Origin: Tulasnella sp. 424
Lineage: Eukaryota > Basidiomycota > Agaricomycetes > Cantharellales > Tulasnellaceae
Assembly: GCA_019633425.1 (NCBI GenBank)
Contig: WSUB01000013.1
Span: 372,001 to 436,000, forward strand
Length of the DNA: 64,000 nt
Direction: 5' to 3'
Part shown: positions 9,842-21,803 of the stretch, in pieces
Numbering within the stretch: the first letter of the stretch is position 1
Layout of the letters: each line of letters opens with the position of its first letter
The notes under the pieces: model-generated
Seen by the model: only the letters and a program-made list of their open reading frames with translations
Database searches by the model: none
What the model was told of the DNA's origin: nothing
Translations under genes and position numbers: made by a program

Positions 9842-12088
9842 ATGTCTAAGCATCTCGAAATCACTGGTGTCGTCTCCCCTCCGGGATTGCAGCTTAATGT
9901 GGCCCCTCGTCTCGAGGCTCACGAGCTCGTCAAAGATGAGAAGCTCTTCTCTCTTTATGTACAGGCAATTAGTACGTTCTATATCCATTGCTCGTGGTAC
10001 TGATTCTCGCGAGGGTACTGATACGATTTGTCGTCCCGAGCGCTGCCAAGAAAGCAAAGAAGACCTTGCGGACTCGTACTTTCAGATTGCGGGAATTCAC
10101 GGGCTGCCTTATGGTACGCTCTTATTCTGTGCTGCGAGACTGCATGACGAATACTCTTCTTTTGATTTCAGTCCGGTGGGACGGCGCTGGACCCGAGCAA
10201 CCTGCCGCAGCGCCCGCTGGTTATTGCCAACACCTGACTACGCTCTTCTCAACTTGGCACCGACTTTACTGTGCCCTTTATGAAGTCAGTCTTCCCATTG
10301 CCATTTGTGCCGTGACCTCTGCTCTGACGCCCTGCATCGCTTCACTTAGCAAACCATCAATCGACATGCAACCGATATCGCCGCCGAGTACAAGGTCGAT
10401 CCCGAGGAATGGAAAATGGCTGCCGCCAAACCCGCCTTCCTTATTGGGACTGGCCCGTTCATGCTCTCCCGCCCAAGCAGTTTTACGACCATAAACAGTA
10501 CCCTCAGCTTACCATCATTCTTTCCGACGGGTCCTCTGGACCGATTGATAATACACTGCTGGGGTACCAGTTCCAGACTGGCACGGCTCCCAAGGCTCCC
10601 CCCTTGGCGACGCTCCCTCGAACCATTCACCACCCTCCCAGAGACCTCGCTGCTAATTCAGTATCCAACATAGATAGCTTTGAAAGGTACGTATAAATGA
10701 ACTTTTTTCCTCCTTTTATGTGAGTATCAACACTGATCCGTTTACCCCTTTGACAGCGACGTGGGTCGCCAATTCGAGAATACCCGACGGGACGTCGCTG
10801 AACTCTTCGAAGTTAAGGACTGGTTCCAGTTTGGTATCCAAGCGGCGGGTAGCGGTCATCCACTAACAGCCTCGAGGCTATTCACGGAATACTTCATGGT
10901 CGTATCGGTGGGCGAGGCCACATGAGTTACATTCCCTATGCCGGTATGTGAATAAGTTGACCACCAACATAAGCTCGTCGGGCTAACCTAAACCTTATCC
11001 AGCGTTCGATCCTATCTTCTGGCTCCATCACTGCAACGTTGATAGGACCTTCGCACTCTGGCAAGCAATCAATCACAAGCAATGGATTACCCCACTTACT
11101 AAGGATTCCGACAGAACTTGGGTTACGGATTTTAATACTCTAGTCAATGAAAATACTCGTACGATTTCAGTCACTGAATCTTAGTTGTAGTGCTAACTCT
11201 TCGGGATCTCGCAGCCTTGGCACCGTTTAGGAACAGCCAGAGCAGCTTCTGGAATTCGACCCAATGCCGTGACTGGACAGTCCTTCGGTGCACTTATCAC
11301 AATTTTTATGGTCTCAAAACGACCGACGCTCCAGCTGTCAGCAAGGCCATTAGTCAACGGGTTCGGAATCTCTACTACGACCGCAAAACCTTCCCGCTTT
11401 CCCTAGCCTCACCCCTCCGGCAGCTGCTCCAGCCTTTGCAGCTCCCCAGGCCAACATGATCGCTGCCACCGCTAACTCTCTGATGAGCGGAGCTGCCGCC
11501 GGTGTAGCTGCCCTGACGGGAGCGGCTGGTTCGACGTCCTCAGCACCTGCCATCAATCGCGTTCCGGAGTCAATGGACTGGACAGTGCGCATCCGTTGCA
11601 AACAGTCCGACCTCCTCGAAATAACTTATATTCTTATCTATCTCGGCGATATACCGGACAACGAGGAACTTTGCTTAACCGACGAACATTTAGTTGGATC
11701 TTACGATCCTTTCGTCAACCCTTACCCCAAAGGCTGCCGGAATTGCGTCGAGAGTGAGGATATTGTTCTTAAAGGATTTATTCATAGGGGTGGACGTTAT
11801 GGACGTTGCCGCCGTCGAGGAATATCTTAAGGAGAACCTCAAGTGGGCTATTCGAAAAGTAGGTTTCCCGGGCTTGCCTGTTATGGACTCTCGACTCATT
11901 ATTCGCTCACAGAACACTGGAGGATATGGAAGAGTCGAGGTTTGAAGTCCCTCGAGGTCACCGTTATCGACACGCCTCTCTTTGGTCGCGAAGGACTGGA
12001 GGCTCCAGTTATTGGGGGTGTTCGTAAGCACAACGAGGTGACGATCGACAAACCCGGAGGCTGCGTTCGCGTTCGCGGCCACGCTTGA
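9842..12088 (+). pseudogene. Tyrosinase C: full-length but disabled copy
   Basis: Its layout matches tyrosinase D exon by exon (start MSKHLEITGVVSPPG). I see these lesions relative to D: the acceptor of intron 1 reads CG where D has AG (tcgtcccgag against tcgtccagag, near 10,036); one base is lost in exon 4 (near 10,425); one base is lost in exon 5 just before the CuB helix (near 10,855); about 25 bases are lost in the C-terminal domain (near 11,785); one base is lost in exon 8 (near 11,940). The TATA box of D (TATAAATA) reads TGTGAATA here (9777-9784). The CuB helix would read IHGILH. It cannot encode a working enzyme. Confidence 0.9.
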
Positions 12089-13187
12089 AACCAGACTTGG
12101 TACCCCTTAATCTCGGACAGAGCTGCCAGTCGCGGTCAGCTGCTCTTCAATCGAAACCCTCGGTTCACCCGTAATATTCTAATTGGTCCCCTTGTACTTA
12201 TCTTCTCTCGTGACGCCGACGAATAGAAGGCGCGCGCCTATGCCAATTCCGCTTGGCAGTCGAGCGCCAGCGCTTGTCCCACGATTGGTTGGACGATCGA
12301 TAAAGCACAGGCTTCTTATCTGCATTTACCATATTCGAGACAACCATTACTTGGCAGGCAACTTTTAATGACACATGTTTGATTCCCCGCTCGCGGATTG
12401 GACAAGCTGTCATACCCCAAAGTATAGACTTGTTGCAAAGTGATCCTAATGCGGACTCATCGCCTCGTTTTTCCGAGACAACCTCGTTCAAATCTTACCA
12501 CCAAGAGTCCGACCGGTATTCCTTCGGTCTCATGGATGCTTTCTTTCAATAAAGGATATGCTGAAGAAATAAGGCAACGATTATATGTTCGTGACTTTCC
12601 CGAGCCCCGCAGGACCAAATGAACTGCTTCTTGTGTCCCGAGGGAAGTTGTCCATCGAGGACTTGTAGGACTCGGTGCATCACACGTGCTTCTGTCCTAA
12701 ATTAACTGGCTGGGCGACTATCGGAAACGCCTTATGCCTAGTTCAAGCCAGGATCCAAACGCTTCTGACACAAGATTTCCTTAGTTAAGATACACCGAAA
12801 GACGCCCAGTGGCTTAGAGAATGCCTCAGTGGAGTTAAATAGTGTTTATTCGTCCAAAATGAGAAAAAATGATCTTTTCCCTCGGTTTCTTCGATAGCAG
12901 GTAATCCCAGTAGTGGGGTTGTTGCCTTAAGACCCAAGCTTCTAAGTGACATCAGTTACCCGGTAATTGATATCTTCAGCGCTTGTATATACATTCAGTA
13001 CATGTACTCCGCCCCGATTTGTGGCTTGTCTATGGCGAGTGGGTGAACCGTTCCGATGGTCGGTCTGGGCAGGAGGATCCACGTCTCGTCGTTGTCAAGA
13101 AATAACCCCACCTACTTCATGGTATAAATACGCCTCTTCAATCCTGCTCTCATCTTCATCCACTGTTCATTGTCTCTCCTCTACCCA
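12089..13187. other. Intergenic: 3' flank of C and promoter of tyrosinase D
   Basis: No gene is visible. The first 200 bases match the 3' flanks of A and D; from about 12,450 the sequence matches the region upstream of remnant A. The start of the D transcript is probably just after the TATA box annotated separately. Confidence 0.55.
13123..13130 (+). promoter_or_regulatory. TATA box of tyrosinase D
   Basis: TATAAATA lies 65 bp before the ATG at 13,188. The aligned site in disabled tyrosinase C (9777-9784) is TGTGAATA, and the site is absent from remnant A because of its deletion. Confidence 0.6.
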
Positions 13188-15656
13188 ATGTCTAAGCATC
13201 TCGAAATCACTGGTGTCGTCTCCCCTCCGGGATTGCAGCCCAATATTGCCCCTCGCCTCGAGGCCCACGAGCTCGTCAAAGACGAAAAGCTTTTCTCTCT
13301 TTATGTCCAGGCAATCAGTGCGTTTTATACTCATTGCTCGCGGTACTGATGCTCGCGAAGGTACTGATACGATTTGTCGTCCAGAGCGCTGCCAAGAAAA
13401 CAAAGAAGACCTTGTGGACTCGTACTTTCAGATTGCGGGAATTCATGGGCTGCCTTATGGTACACCTTCATCCTGTGCTGCGAGACTACATGACGAATAC
13501 TCTTTCTTTTGATTTCAGTTCGATGGGACGGCGCTGGGGCTGAGCAACCTGTCGCAGCGCCCGCTGGTTACTGCCAACACCTGACCACAATCTTCTCAAC
13601 CTGGCACCGACCTTACTGTGCTCTTTATGAAGTCAGTCTCTCCATTACCATTCGTGCCGTGACTTCCACTCTGACGCCCTGCATCGCTTCACTTAGCAAA
13701 CCATCAATCGACATGCAACCGATATCGCCGCCGAGTACAAGGTCGATCCCGAGGNNNNNNNNNNNNNNNNNNNNNNNNNNNNNNNNNNNNNNNNNNNNNN
13801 NNNNNNNNNNNNNNNNNNNNNNNNNNNNNNNNNNNNNNNNNNNNNNNNNNNNNNCCTGCATCGCTTCACTTAGCAAACCATCAATCGACATGCAACCGAT
13901 ATCGCCGCCGAGTACAAGGTCGATCCCGAGGCATGGCAAAAGGCTGCCGCCAATCTCCGCCTTCCTTATTGGGACTGGGCCCTTCATGCTCTCCCGCCCA
14001 AGCAGTTTTACGACCATAAACAGTTCTCTCAGCTTACCGTCACTCTTCCTGACGGATCCTCCGGACCAATCGATAATCCACTGCTAGGGTATCAGTTCCA
14101 GACTGGCAGGGCTCCCAAGGCTCCTGGCGCCAGGGAATTCCCTTTGGCAACGCTCCCTCGAACCATTCGCCACCCTCCCAGAAAGCTCACTCCTGATTCA
14201 GTATCCAACATAGATAGCTTTGAAAGGTATGGATAAATGAACTTTCCCCCCTCTTTTATGTGAGTATCAACACCGGTCCGTTCTCCTCTTTTGACAGCGA
14301 CATGGGCAGCCAATTCAAGACTACCCGACGGGACGTCGCTAATCTCTTTGAAGTTAAGGACTGGTTCCAGTTTGGTACCCAGGCTGCGGGTAGTGGGTCA
14401 TCCACTAACAGTCTTGAGGCTATTCACGGGACACTTCATGGTCTTATCGGTGGGCCATTCGGAGGCCACATGAGCTTCATTCCCTATGCCGGTATGTGAA
14501 TAAGTTGACCACCAACAAAAGCTCGTCGGTCTAACCCAAACCTTGCCCAGCGTTTGATCCGATATTTTGGCTCCATCACTGCAACGTGGATCGGGTCCTC
14601 GCACTCTGGCAAGCAATCTATGACAAGCAATGGATTACCCCCCTTAAGGATTCAGACAGAACTTGGGTTACGGATTTCAATATGCTAGTCAATGAAAATA
14701 CTCGTACGTTGTTAGTCACTGGATCTTTAGCTCCCGTGTTAACTCTTCGGGATCTTGCAGCCTTGGCACCGTTTTGGAAAAGCCAGAGCGGCTTCTGGAA
14801 TTCGACCCAATGCCGTGACTGGACGGTCCTTCGGTACACTTATCCCGACTTCGATGGCCTCCCAATGACCGACGCGCCAGCTGTCAGCAAGGCCATTAGC
14901 CAACGGGTTCGGGATCTCTACAACGACCGCAACACCTTCCCAGGTTTCCCTAGCACCACCCCGGCAGCTGATCCAGCCTTTACAGCTCCCCAATTCAACA
15001 TGCTTGCTGCCACCTCTAACTCTCTGATGAGTGGAGCTGTTGCTGGTGTAGCCTCTGCCTTGACGGGAGTGGCTGGTTTGACGTCCTCGGAACCTGCCAA
15101 TCGCGTCCCGGAGTCAATCGAATGGACAATACGCATCCGCTGCAAGCAGTCCGACCTCCTCGATATAAGCTCTATTCCTATCTTCCTCGGTGGCATACCG
15201 GACAACGAGGAACATTACCTAACCGACGAACGTTTAGTTGGAGCTTACTATCCTTTTGTCAACCCTTACCCCAAAGGCTGCCGGAATTGCGTCGAGAACG
15301 AGGATATTGTTCTCGAGGGATTTATCCACATTACCGCCAGCTTGATTCAGCGAGGCTTGGATGTTATGGATGTTGCCACCGTTGAGGAATATCTCAAGAA
15401 GAACCTCAAGTGGGCTATTCGAAAAGTAAGTTTCCCGGGCCCGCCCCTGTGTGAGTCTCGACTCATTATTCGCTCGTAGAACACTGGAGGATATGGCAGA
15501 GTCGAGGATTTGAAGTCCCTCGAGGTCACCGTTATCGACACGCCTCTCTTTGGTCCCGAAGGAGCGGAGGTTCCGGTTATTGGGGGTGTTCGTAAGCACA
15601 ACGAAGTGACGTTCGACAAACCCGGAGGCCGCGTTCGCGTTCCCGGCCACGCTTGA
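13188..15656 (+). CDS. Tyrosinase D (polyphenol oxidase), intact apart from an assembly gap
   Basis: Eight exons mirror those of B: 13188-13317, 13385-13459, 13519-13631, 13874-14226 (second copy of the duplicated contig end), 14298-14491, 14551-14703, 14761-15425, 15480-15656, giving 619 aa. CuA ligands lie in GIHGLPY, CQHLT and TWHRPY; CuB ligands in EAIHGTLH and [10 protein letters not shown]. The residue after the first CuB His is Gly, not Asn as in B, which in related enzymes goes with weak or no monophenolase activity. The C-terminal domain keeps GCRNC (CxxC) and ends [12 protein letters not shown]. The N-gap falls in exon 4 and its flank; because both gap edges carry the same 77 bases, the coding sequence can be read without loss. 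The phosphate permease gene converges on it. Confidence 0.9.
13678..13931. repeat. 77-bp identical repeat on both sides of an N-gap
   Basis: Bases 13,678-13,754 and 13,855-13,931 are identical over 77 positions and flank exactly 100 Ns. The same 77 bases occur a third time in tyrosinase C (about 10,330-10,406). This is the signature of two contig ends sharing a k-mer-length overlap that the scaffolder did not merge. Confidence 0.9.
13755..13854. other. Assembly gap (100 N)
   Basis: A run of exactly 100 N, a placeholder length. The flanking duplicate sequence indicates that no real bases are missing and that 177 bases (the gap plus one repeat copy) should probably be removed. Confidence 0.95.
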
Positions 15657-16927
15657 AATCAGACTTGGTACTACTTAATCTTGGACAGAGTTGTTTGTTC
15701 TGCCTCTCGTGCAATATGATAAAGATTGAAGTGTCTATGTTCGGCCACCGGTTTGTGCTTGACTCGAGTGATACTCTGCATCAAGGAACATCTGATTGGC
15801 ATCGGAATAGCTCAGAACATCAGCGGTTGTTCGCACTCGCTGACTAACGACCTTGAGCCACGGCTTGTCGGCTGCTTATTACATGGCAAAAGGAATAGAG
15901 AAAGCAGTTTAACGATAAACTTCAGGGTCCCTGGTATTCTTGGGTGTTGGCTCGACTTGAGCTGAGGATATTCGTCTGGGGCCGAGTAGACACTTTGCCC
16001 CTCGCGGTCAGCTGCCCTTCGATCAAAATCTTCAATTTACTGACTGAGCTTCTAATTGATGCTCTTGCGTTATCTTTCTTCGGGGAGCTAGTGACTAGAA
16101 GCTGTCTAACTACGCAAATTCGGCTTGACAGTCGGCGGCCCTGCAGCGCTTGTACTATGATTAGTCGGACAAATGGATGAAGCTCAATCTTGTGCTTTGC
16201 ATTTAAAATATTAGAGATATCTAGCACTCGGCACGTGATCTTAAATGACGCATGCGTGACTCCTCGTTCGTGGATTGGTCGAGTTGTCAACCCCAAAAAG
16301 CTTGGCCCTGATACGTCATGACCCCGATGAGAGCAGCTTATGGTCCGCCATGGCCTAGCCTGCAGGTTTTGCCTGATGCACATGGATTTTAATTTGTGTT
16401 GGGCTTGCACGTAGGCAGCGTGCTGTTCCAAATTCCACCAGCCACTCGTGCCCCGGGTGCCTACCGCATCGATCCAACCCGTTGAGAAGGTCATCGATTT
16501 ATCAGCGAATAAGCTCTTTCTGTTGAGTTATATACATATATTGCCCACTCGTATTATTCACGACAGTGGACGAACGTATCTTATAAGGGCAATCTGCTGG
16601 ATAGCAATCCGTGCGACCCTTGTGACAGCTGGATGTGCCAGGAAAAGTTGCCCGTCTCTAACGTATTAGGGTCTTCATTCAGCCGCTTCCCCTCACGGTG
16701 CCCTCTGGCCCATAAGTCATATAGAACAAATGTTTGATGTCCATAACTGCGACAGATAGTGAGATCCCAAACTCTTGAAAAGAACATCCGATTGCAAGCG
16801 TATAGAGAGTGAAACATGATCATCGAGTGGGAGTGAAGAAATGAAGGAAAAAAAAACAAAAGATGTAATAGTACTACTGGGGCTATGTACGATGCTCATA
16901 CGAATCGTAACCGGATTCACCCATCAC
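15657..16927. other. Intergenic between tyrosinase D and the phosphate permease
   Basis: No gene is visible. The first part (to about 16,200) is the 3' flank shared with A and C. The part around 16,600-16,770 is shared with the flank after S1 (about 8950-9130). Both genes end towards this stretch, so it holds two 3' ends. Confidence 0.55.
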
Positions 16928-18822
16928 CTATCCAGCGAAGCCGAAGCGCGGCGCGTTGATGACGATGCCGAACAAGCATCCGGCGAGCACTCCAGCGCAT
17001 GGCACGGTGAGTATCCATCCGAAGAGGACCCAAAGGCACATTCTCCAGTTAATAGTGCTGAGGTCTCCGTTACAGATACCAACGGCAACGGTGGCACCGA
17101 AGATGGACTGGGTGGTAGAGACTGGAAGTCCGAGTTGGGAGGCGAGGACGACGGTTGTAGCGGCCCCCAACTCCATAGTGTAGCCGCGGGAAGGGGAGTG
17201 GAGAGTGATGCGGTTACCGAGGACACTCTACATGGTACCGTTAGGGCCAGAAATTAGCGAGGTGAAGACAGACATACCATGATGGTATAGCCGTAAGTGG
17301 CCAAGCCGATGACGAGGGCAGCAGCGCAGAATACAAGAACCCATACTGGAGTTGGGGAGCGAGAGCCGCTGAAGTTTCCGGCGTCCCAGATGAGGTAGAT
17401 CGTAGAGAGAGGTCCAGCAGCATTGGCAACTGCAAATCACGCTCGATGAGTCGGTAACCCCCAAAATACAATCTCAGGACAACGATGCCTCTTACCATCG
17501 TTGGAACCATGAGCGAAGGAAGCAGTGCAAGCGGTAAGGACTTGGACGAATGAAAAGCAATGCTCTGTCTTGTTCGAGTATTGCTTCGCGCGGGCGTGTA
17601 TTGCACGGAGACGCTCACGGTCTTTGTCGTTGCTGGTGACTGCCTGATCACTGGCCACGTCACGAGTAGCGTTGTACCATAGACGCTCGGCAATCTTGTA
17701 GCGAAGGATGATCCAGAGGTTACGAGGGTGGATCCAAGGTCCGTCAATGGTGCGTTTTGGATCGTTGGCGGGAGCAGCTGTCGGTTCGACTCGATCATCA
17801 TCGCTAGGCTGGCTCTCCGATCCGTCTGCCTCCTTCTTGTGGACCACAGCTTCAGGATCCGTAGCACGCTTGATCTCATGTGGGCTGTCGATAGCGTGGT
17901 GGCCGCGGTAGTAATCGGGTACGGCATCAGGAGCAGTGGCAAGGCCAGCATCGGGTGGGGGAGGGCGCTTCCAGAGCAAGGGACCCAGGAAGAAGTGGTA
18001 CCACCTGAGAGTGTAGTCACCCTTTACGACCCTGGCGTGGACGTAAGGAACCCAGAATAGGACGGCTAAGATGGCGACGACGAGGGCCGTCAAGACGATG
18101 GCGAGGGCAGTGGTGGTACCGGAGAGCTTGTCGAGGCCGAGATTGGGAGAGCCCTTGTATACGATGACCATGGTCAAGATAGATGTGGTGATAAAGAAGA
18201 ATAAGGGGCCGGACCAGATGGCGATGATGGTGCTATTCGCGCGCTCCATGATACCAAACTTGGTACCAAGGTAGAGGATGGCGGCGAATCCACCAGAGAC
18301 CAAAGGCGCAATGCCCCAGGAGGCGAAGACGGTAGCGACACCATTACCCTGCCATCCCCATTTGACTGCATCGGTACCACCAGCCGCGATACCAACGCCG
18401 ATAATAGCTCCGATGATTGAATGGGTGGTAGAAACGGGGAAACGGAGTTTGGTAGCGCCGAGGACCCAGACGGACGAACCGATGAGGGCGCAGAGCATAC
18501 CAAGCATCAACACGGCGGGATCGTTCTTGAAAAGGTTGATGTCGATGATGTTGTTGCGAATGGTCGAAGTGACGCGGGCACCTGCCGAGACGGCCCCGAC
18601 AAACTCCATGACCGTGGCTAGGATAACCGCTTGACCGAGGGTCAGCGAGCGTGAACCGACTGATGTAGCGAAGCTAGAAACAACTATGAATGAGCATGCA
18701 TATCTAATCAGATATTCTAAGACTCACGAGTTAGCCACATCATTGGCACCGATACCGTATGAATCGGCAAAGGCGAAGATGATTCCAAGAGCAAAGATGT
18801 AGTCATATTGATGGAATGGCAT
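16928..18822 (-). CDS. PHO89: PHO-4 family phosphate permease (Na+/Pi symporter, Pho89-like)
   Basis: This plasma-membrane carrier takes up inorganic phosphate. Four exons (18822-18728, 18673-17496, 17429-17278, 17227-16928) give 574 aa. The two inverted halves that define the family are both present: the N-terminal GANDVANSFATSVGS block with PVSTTHSIIGAI, and the C-terminal FAHGSNDVANAAGP block with PVSTTQSIFGAT. The signature GANDVANS/GSNDVANA pairs span introns 1 and 2. Between them are about ten hydrophobic segments and a long charged cytosolic loop (roughly residues 240-360). The start MPFHQYDYIFALG fits the family. A broken copy of its last exon lies at 9240-9625. The gene converges on tyrosinase D. 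Confidence 0.93.
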
Positions 18823-20450
18823 CTTGCTTGCTCGCTCGATGTGCTAGGTCGTGCAGGATGTTGAGCCTACTTTCCAATGCATCCACTGCGCAATCGTTTT
18901 ATGGCTCCAAGCTCCTCTATCTCCACATGGAGTGGCCGAACGTGCGTCTTTGCTATTGAGGGGAAACTTTGGCTGGGCTTCCTCGCTCAAGCTGGCCAAG
19001 AACGCTTGAGGCGCAGCCCAAGACTTCTCATCGACGAAGCTCGCACAAACAAAGCGGCAACGCCCCGCATCTTCTCAAACGGTAGAACCAGGCCTCCAAC
19101 TAGATCTCCAACAGCCAAGGAATGTAGAAGTGTCGAGAATAAGACAGCTGAATGAAGACATACGGAGGCTATCGAGATTTTTGAATTGATTCCCGGATTG
19201 TGGTTTCCCTTTCCTCCCCCAGTCTTTATCAGTCCGTACGGGCGCAGCGATATCAAGAAACCACGCAACTACTGCATAAAAAACGACTGCTTACACCATT
19301 TGAATAATATTATGAACCTTCAGCGGACCTAGGTTCACGATAGCCCCGGGAATTCCACCCCTCTCACACCACATCCATACATTTTTGGCCCCAAACTCCA
19401 GACCAAGATCGAAGATTCCTCCAGCTCCAGAGAGGAGAAGAGAGCGGGGCTTTGAGCAAGCTAAGCAGTGGAGCTTGGGCTCAGGCCGCCATTGAGGTCT
19501 GAGTTGAATTTGGCTCGCCGCCAACCAAAATCTTTTGTGAACCCAACTTGGCAAAATGCTTGGTGCCGGCTTCGCTAACCCTCTCTAACGGTACGCATCG
19601 TCCACGCGAGAAATTATAGTGGTAGTTCAATATCTTGTCGTGTGACACCTTACCGTTGTGTTGGTACCGGGGACGAACGTGCGTCGGTAGGACTGTCTAC
19701 GAACCTCAGCCAAGATGTAGAGCCATATGGTTTTGTTATCAGAACTGCCAAGCCGCGGTTTTTTAAAACAAAGAACAAAGCATTGCCGCATGTACCTACC
19801 GCTCTCCTGGTGCCTGATCAATCCTCTCGTTAGGCGTCATTATGGCACCTAAGGGTTAATCATGACCTTCCCCCAGTCAAGGTATCTTCAAACGTTGCTC
19901 CTCATCATGCATAACGTTACTTTGCACCACACAGTAAGACGAACACAAGAATATCTTGGAAACTCTCCTATTTCGCAGTTCGGATCCGAGCAGGGGCTTC
20001 CTTGTCGTCCGAAGGGCCTACGAGTCGAGGGCACTCGGTCACAGTAGCATTGCTTAGGGTTGTGATCATTTCCGGAGGCATCTTCGAAGACTTCTCAACA
20101 GGAAATGACTTCATCTATACATATACTAGGCTCTCCGTGCGTTCGGTTGAGAAAATCAACGCCAAATGTACCACATCCGGCACTGGGCCGCTTGTAATAG
20201 TCGACACGATTAATTTGCTTCCGCGTCTAGATTGGATGAACGGCGAGCATGTTTAAATCTCAGCCAGGGGAACGTCAACCTGGACAGACTCGAGTGTCCC
20301 AAGACGCAAAGCGTAGGGCCCTGATACTATGTATTTTGAGACGACGATAAATGATCTTTCCTAAGCAATGAAACTCTCGCCGGGAGGAATAGATCGCGAA
20401 ACGAAATGATAAGGATAAAATGAAAGTACAACATATCCAACAACCCTCTT
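18823..20450. other. Intergenic: phosphate permease promoter and gene-free DNA
   Basis: I found no convincing coding sequence. The only open frames are short and unlike known families. The first few hundred bases are the permease promoter. Confidence 0.5.
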
Positions 20451-21521
20451 TCACGGAATGAAAGGGATCAACGTTCCGACTCGCTTGCGGTAGTTAATGT
20501 AGTCATCACCGAAGAATTTGACGAGCTGTCTCTCTTCAACTATGAGTCGGGTCGTTTGGTGAGCCTCGAGCACCCTCGGCGATACCGAGAACGGTACTCA
20601 CTCGGGATGCGTTGGTGGAAGAAGTTCCACATGACAACGAAATACCCCACAAAGGATATAGGATTTTGTAGAGTCAACTGGGTGCCTAGTCCCCAGTAAA
20701 AGAACCCAGTGTAGGATGGGTGGCGCAGCCATCTGCGAGAACAAAATCATCGGTTCATGACCTCTCCTTAAGCACAGTGATTGCTTACGCGTAAATGCCG
20801 TCGGTGACAAGCACGTGAGTCTCTTCTTTTTTAAACATCACAGCATGGGAGAAACTAGTGGCTGCATGGATCATGGCGCCCGACCGTAATGCGTGGCTGA
20901 CGAGTGTCACGATAATACCTAAACGGAGACACGTAGCTTTTTGTTAATAATTCCTTTGGGGAAAGGATCGGTCCGACGAGAAACAGTGGACTAACCAACT
21001 TGGGAGACAAACGGATACGTTTTGAAGTTTGGGAAGAAGTACTGAGTGACCAAAAACTCGGTCACAGCGATTCCATTTGCAAGGTGGTAGGCGATGCCAT
21101 TGTTCAACAAGAACGCTAATGAGGGAAGAACTGTCATCAGCACTGTGACGCGCAAAAGGAGAGAGGAAATGAAGCGAATCTACTCACAGTCGACGCTGAC
21201 CTTGGGTCGATTCCAACCTGCCGTGACTGCAAACTCAGCGAAGTGGAAGAACGCCCAAGACGCCGCGAAGAAACCCAATCGGTAATCAGCACACAGACTT
21301 CCCGGCACGCCTCCAATGACAAAGACCAAAGAGCCCATCGCGAAAACGGAGCCCAGGCAAAATGCAATGCACGACATCATCAAGGGAGTGTTAGGCAGAC
21401 GGCCGTCAGGACGATTCGTCGCGTCGGCTGGCGCCGTTTCCAGAGGATTAGGAGGCTGCCATGGTGTTCGTTTTCGAGCGGTTGATCCGTTAGCTTCTGG
21501 CTGAGGTGAAGCGCCGTCCAT
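20451..21521 (-). CDS. STE14: Protein-S-isoprenylcysteine O-methyltransferase
   Basis: This ER membrane enzyme methylates the C-terminal farnesyl- or geranylgeranyl-cysteine of CaaX proteins such as Ras, Rho and mating pheromones. I read exon 1 from the ATG at 21,521 (MDGASPQPEANG) to 21,188, then exons encoding FLLNNGIAYHLANG, a block with VSHALRSGAMIHAATSFSH, a block with RHPSYTGFFYWGLGTQL, and the last exon with EERQLVKFFGDDYINYRKRV ending in LIPFIP. The RHPSYxGF motif and the E..L...FG.DY..Y....IPFI end are the catalytic signature. Several hydrophobic helices precede it. An in-frame upstream ATG at 21,650 exists but its extension looks like 5' leader. Confidence 0.92.
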
Positions 21522-21803
21522 GATGGTGGTAGGAGAGTGAAGAGGTGGCAATGTGTGGGTGGTGAGCTGTGCCTTTTTGCTTTGACCCAATTTCGGAACA
21601 GGGGGATATTGGCCTTTGTTTACGGACTGGGCAAGGTACCCGTTTCCCACGAGCCGGAGTCCTCAAGTTGAACTCGGAGCCTCGGAATCGAGTTAAGTCA
21701 GCTCACTGGCGGGTGCATAGATATAAAATGAAAACAAGACAAACTAAAGCGTAAGTATTGTACCTAAGCCTTGGCTGATTCTCTTGGTGTGAACCCCCAC
21801 CAC

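Noticed and set aside
17241..18020. 259-codon open frame on the - strand overlapping the phosphate permease
   Set aside because: Shifted-frame shadow of permease exon 2.
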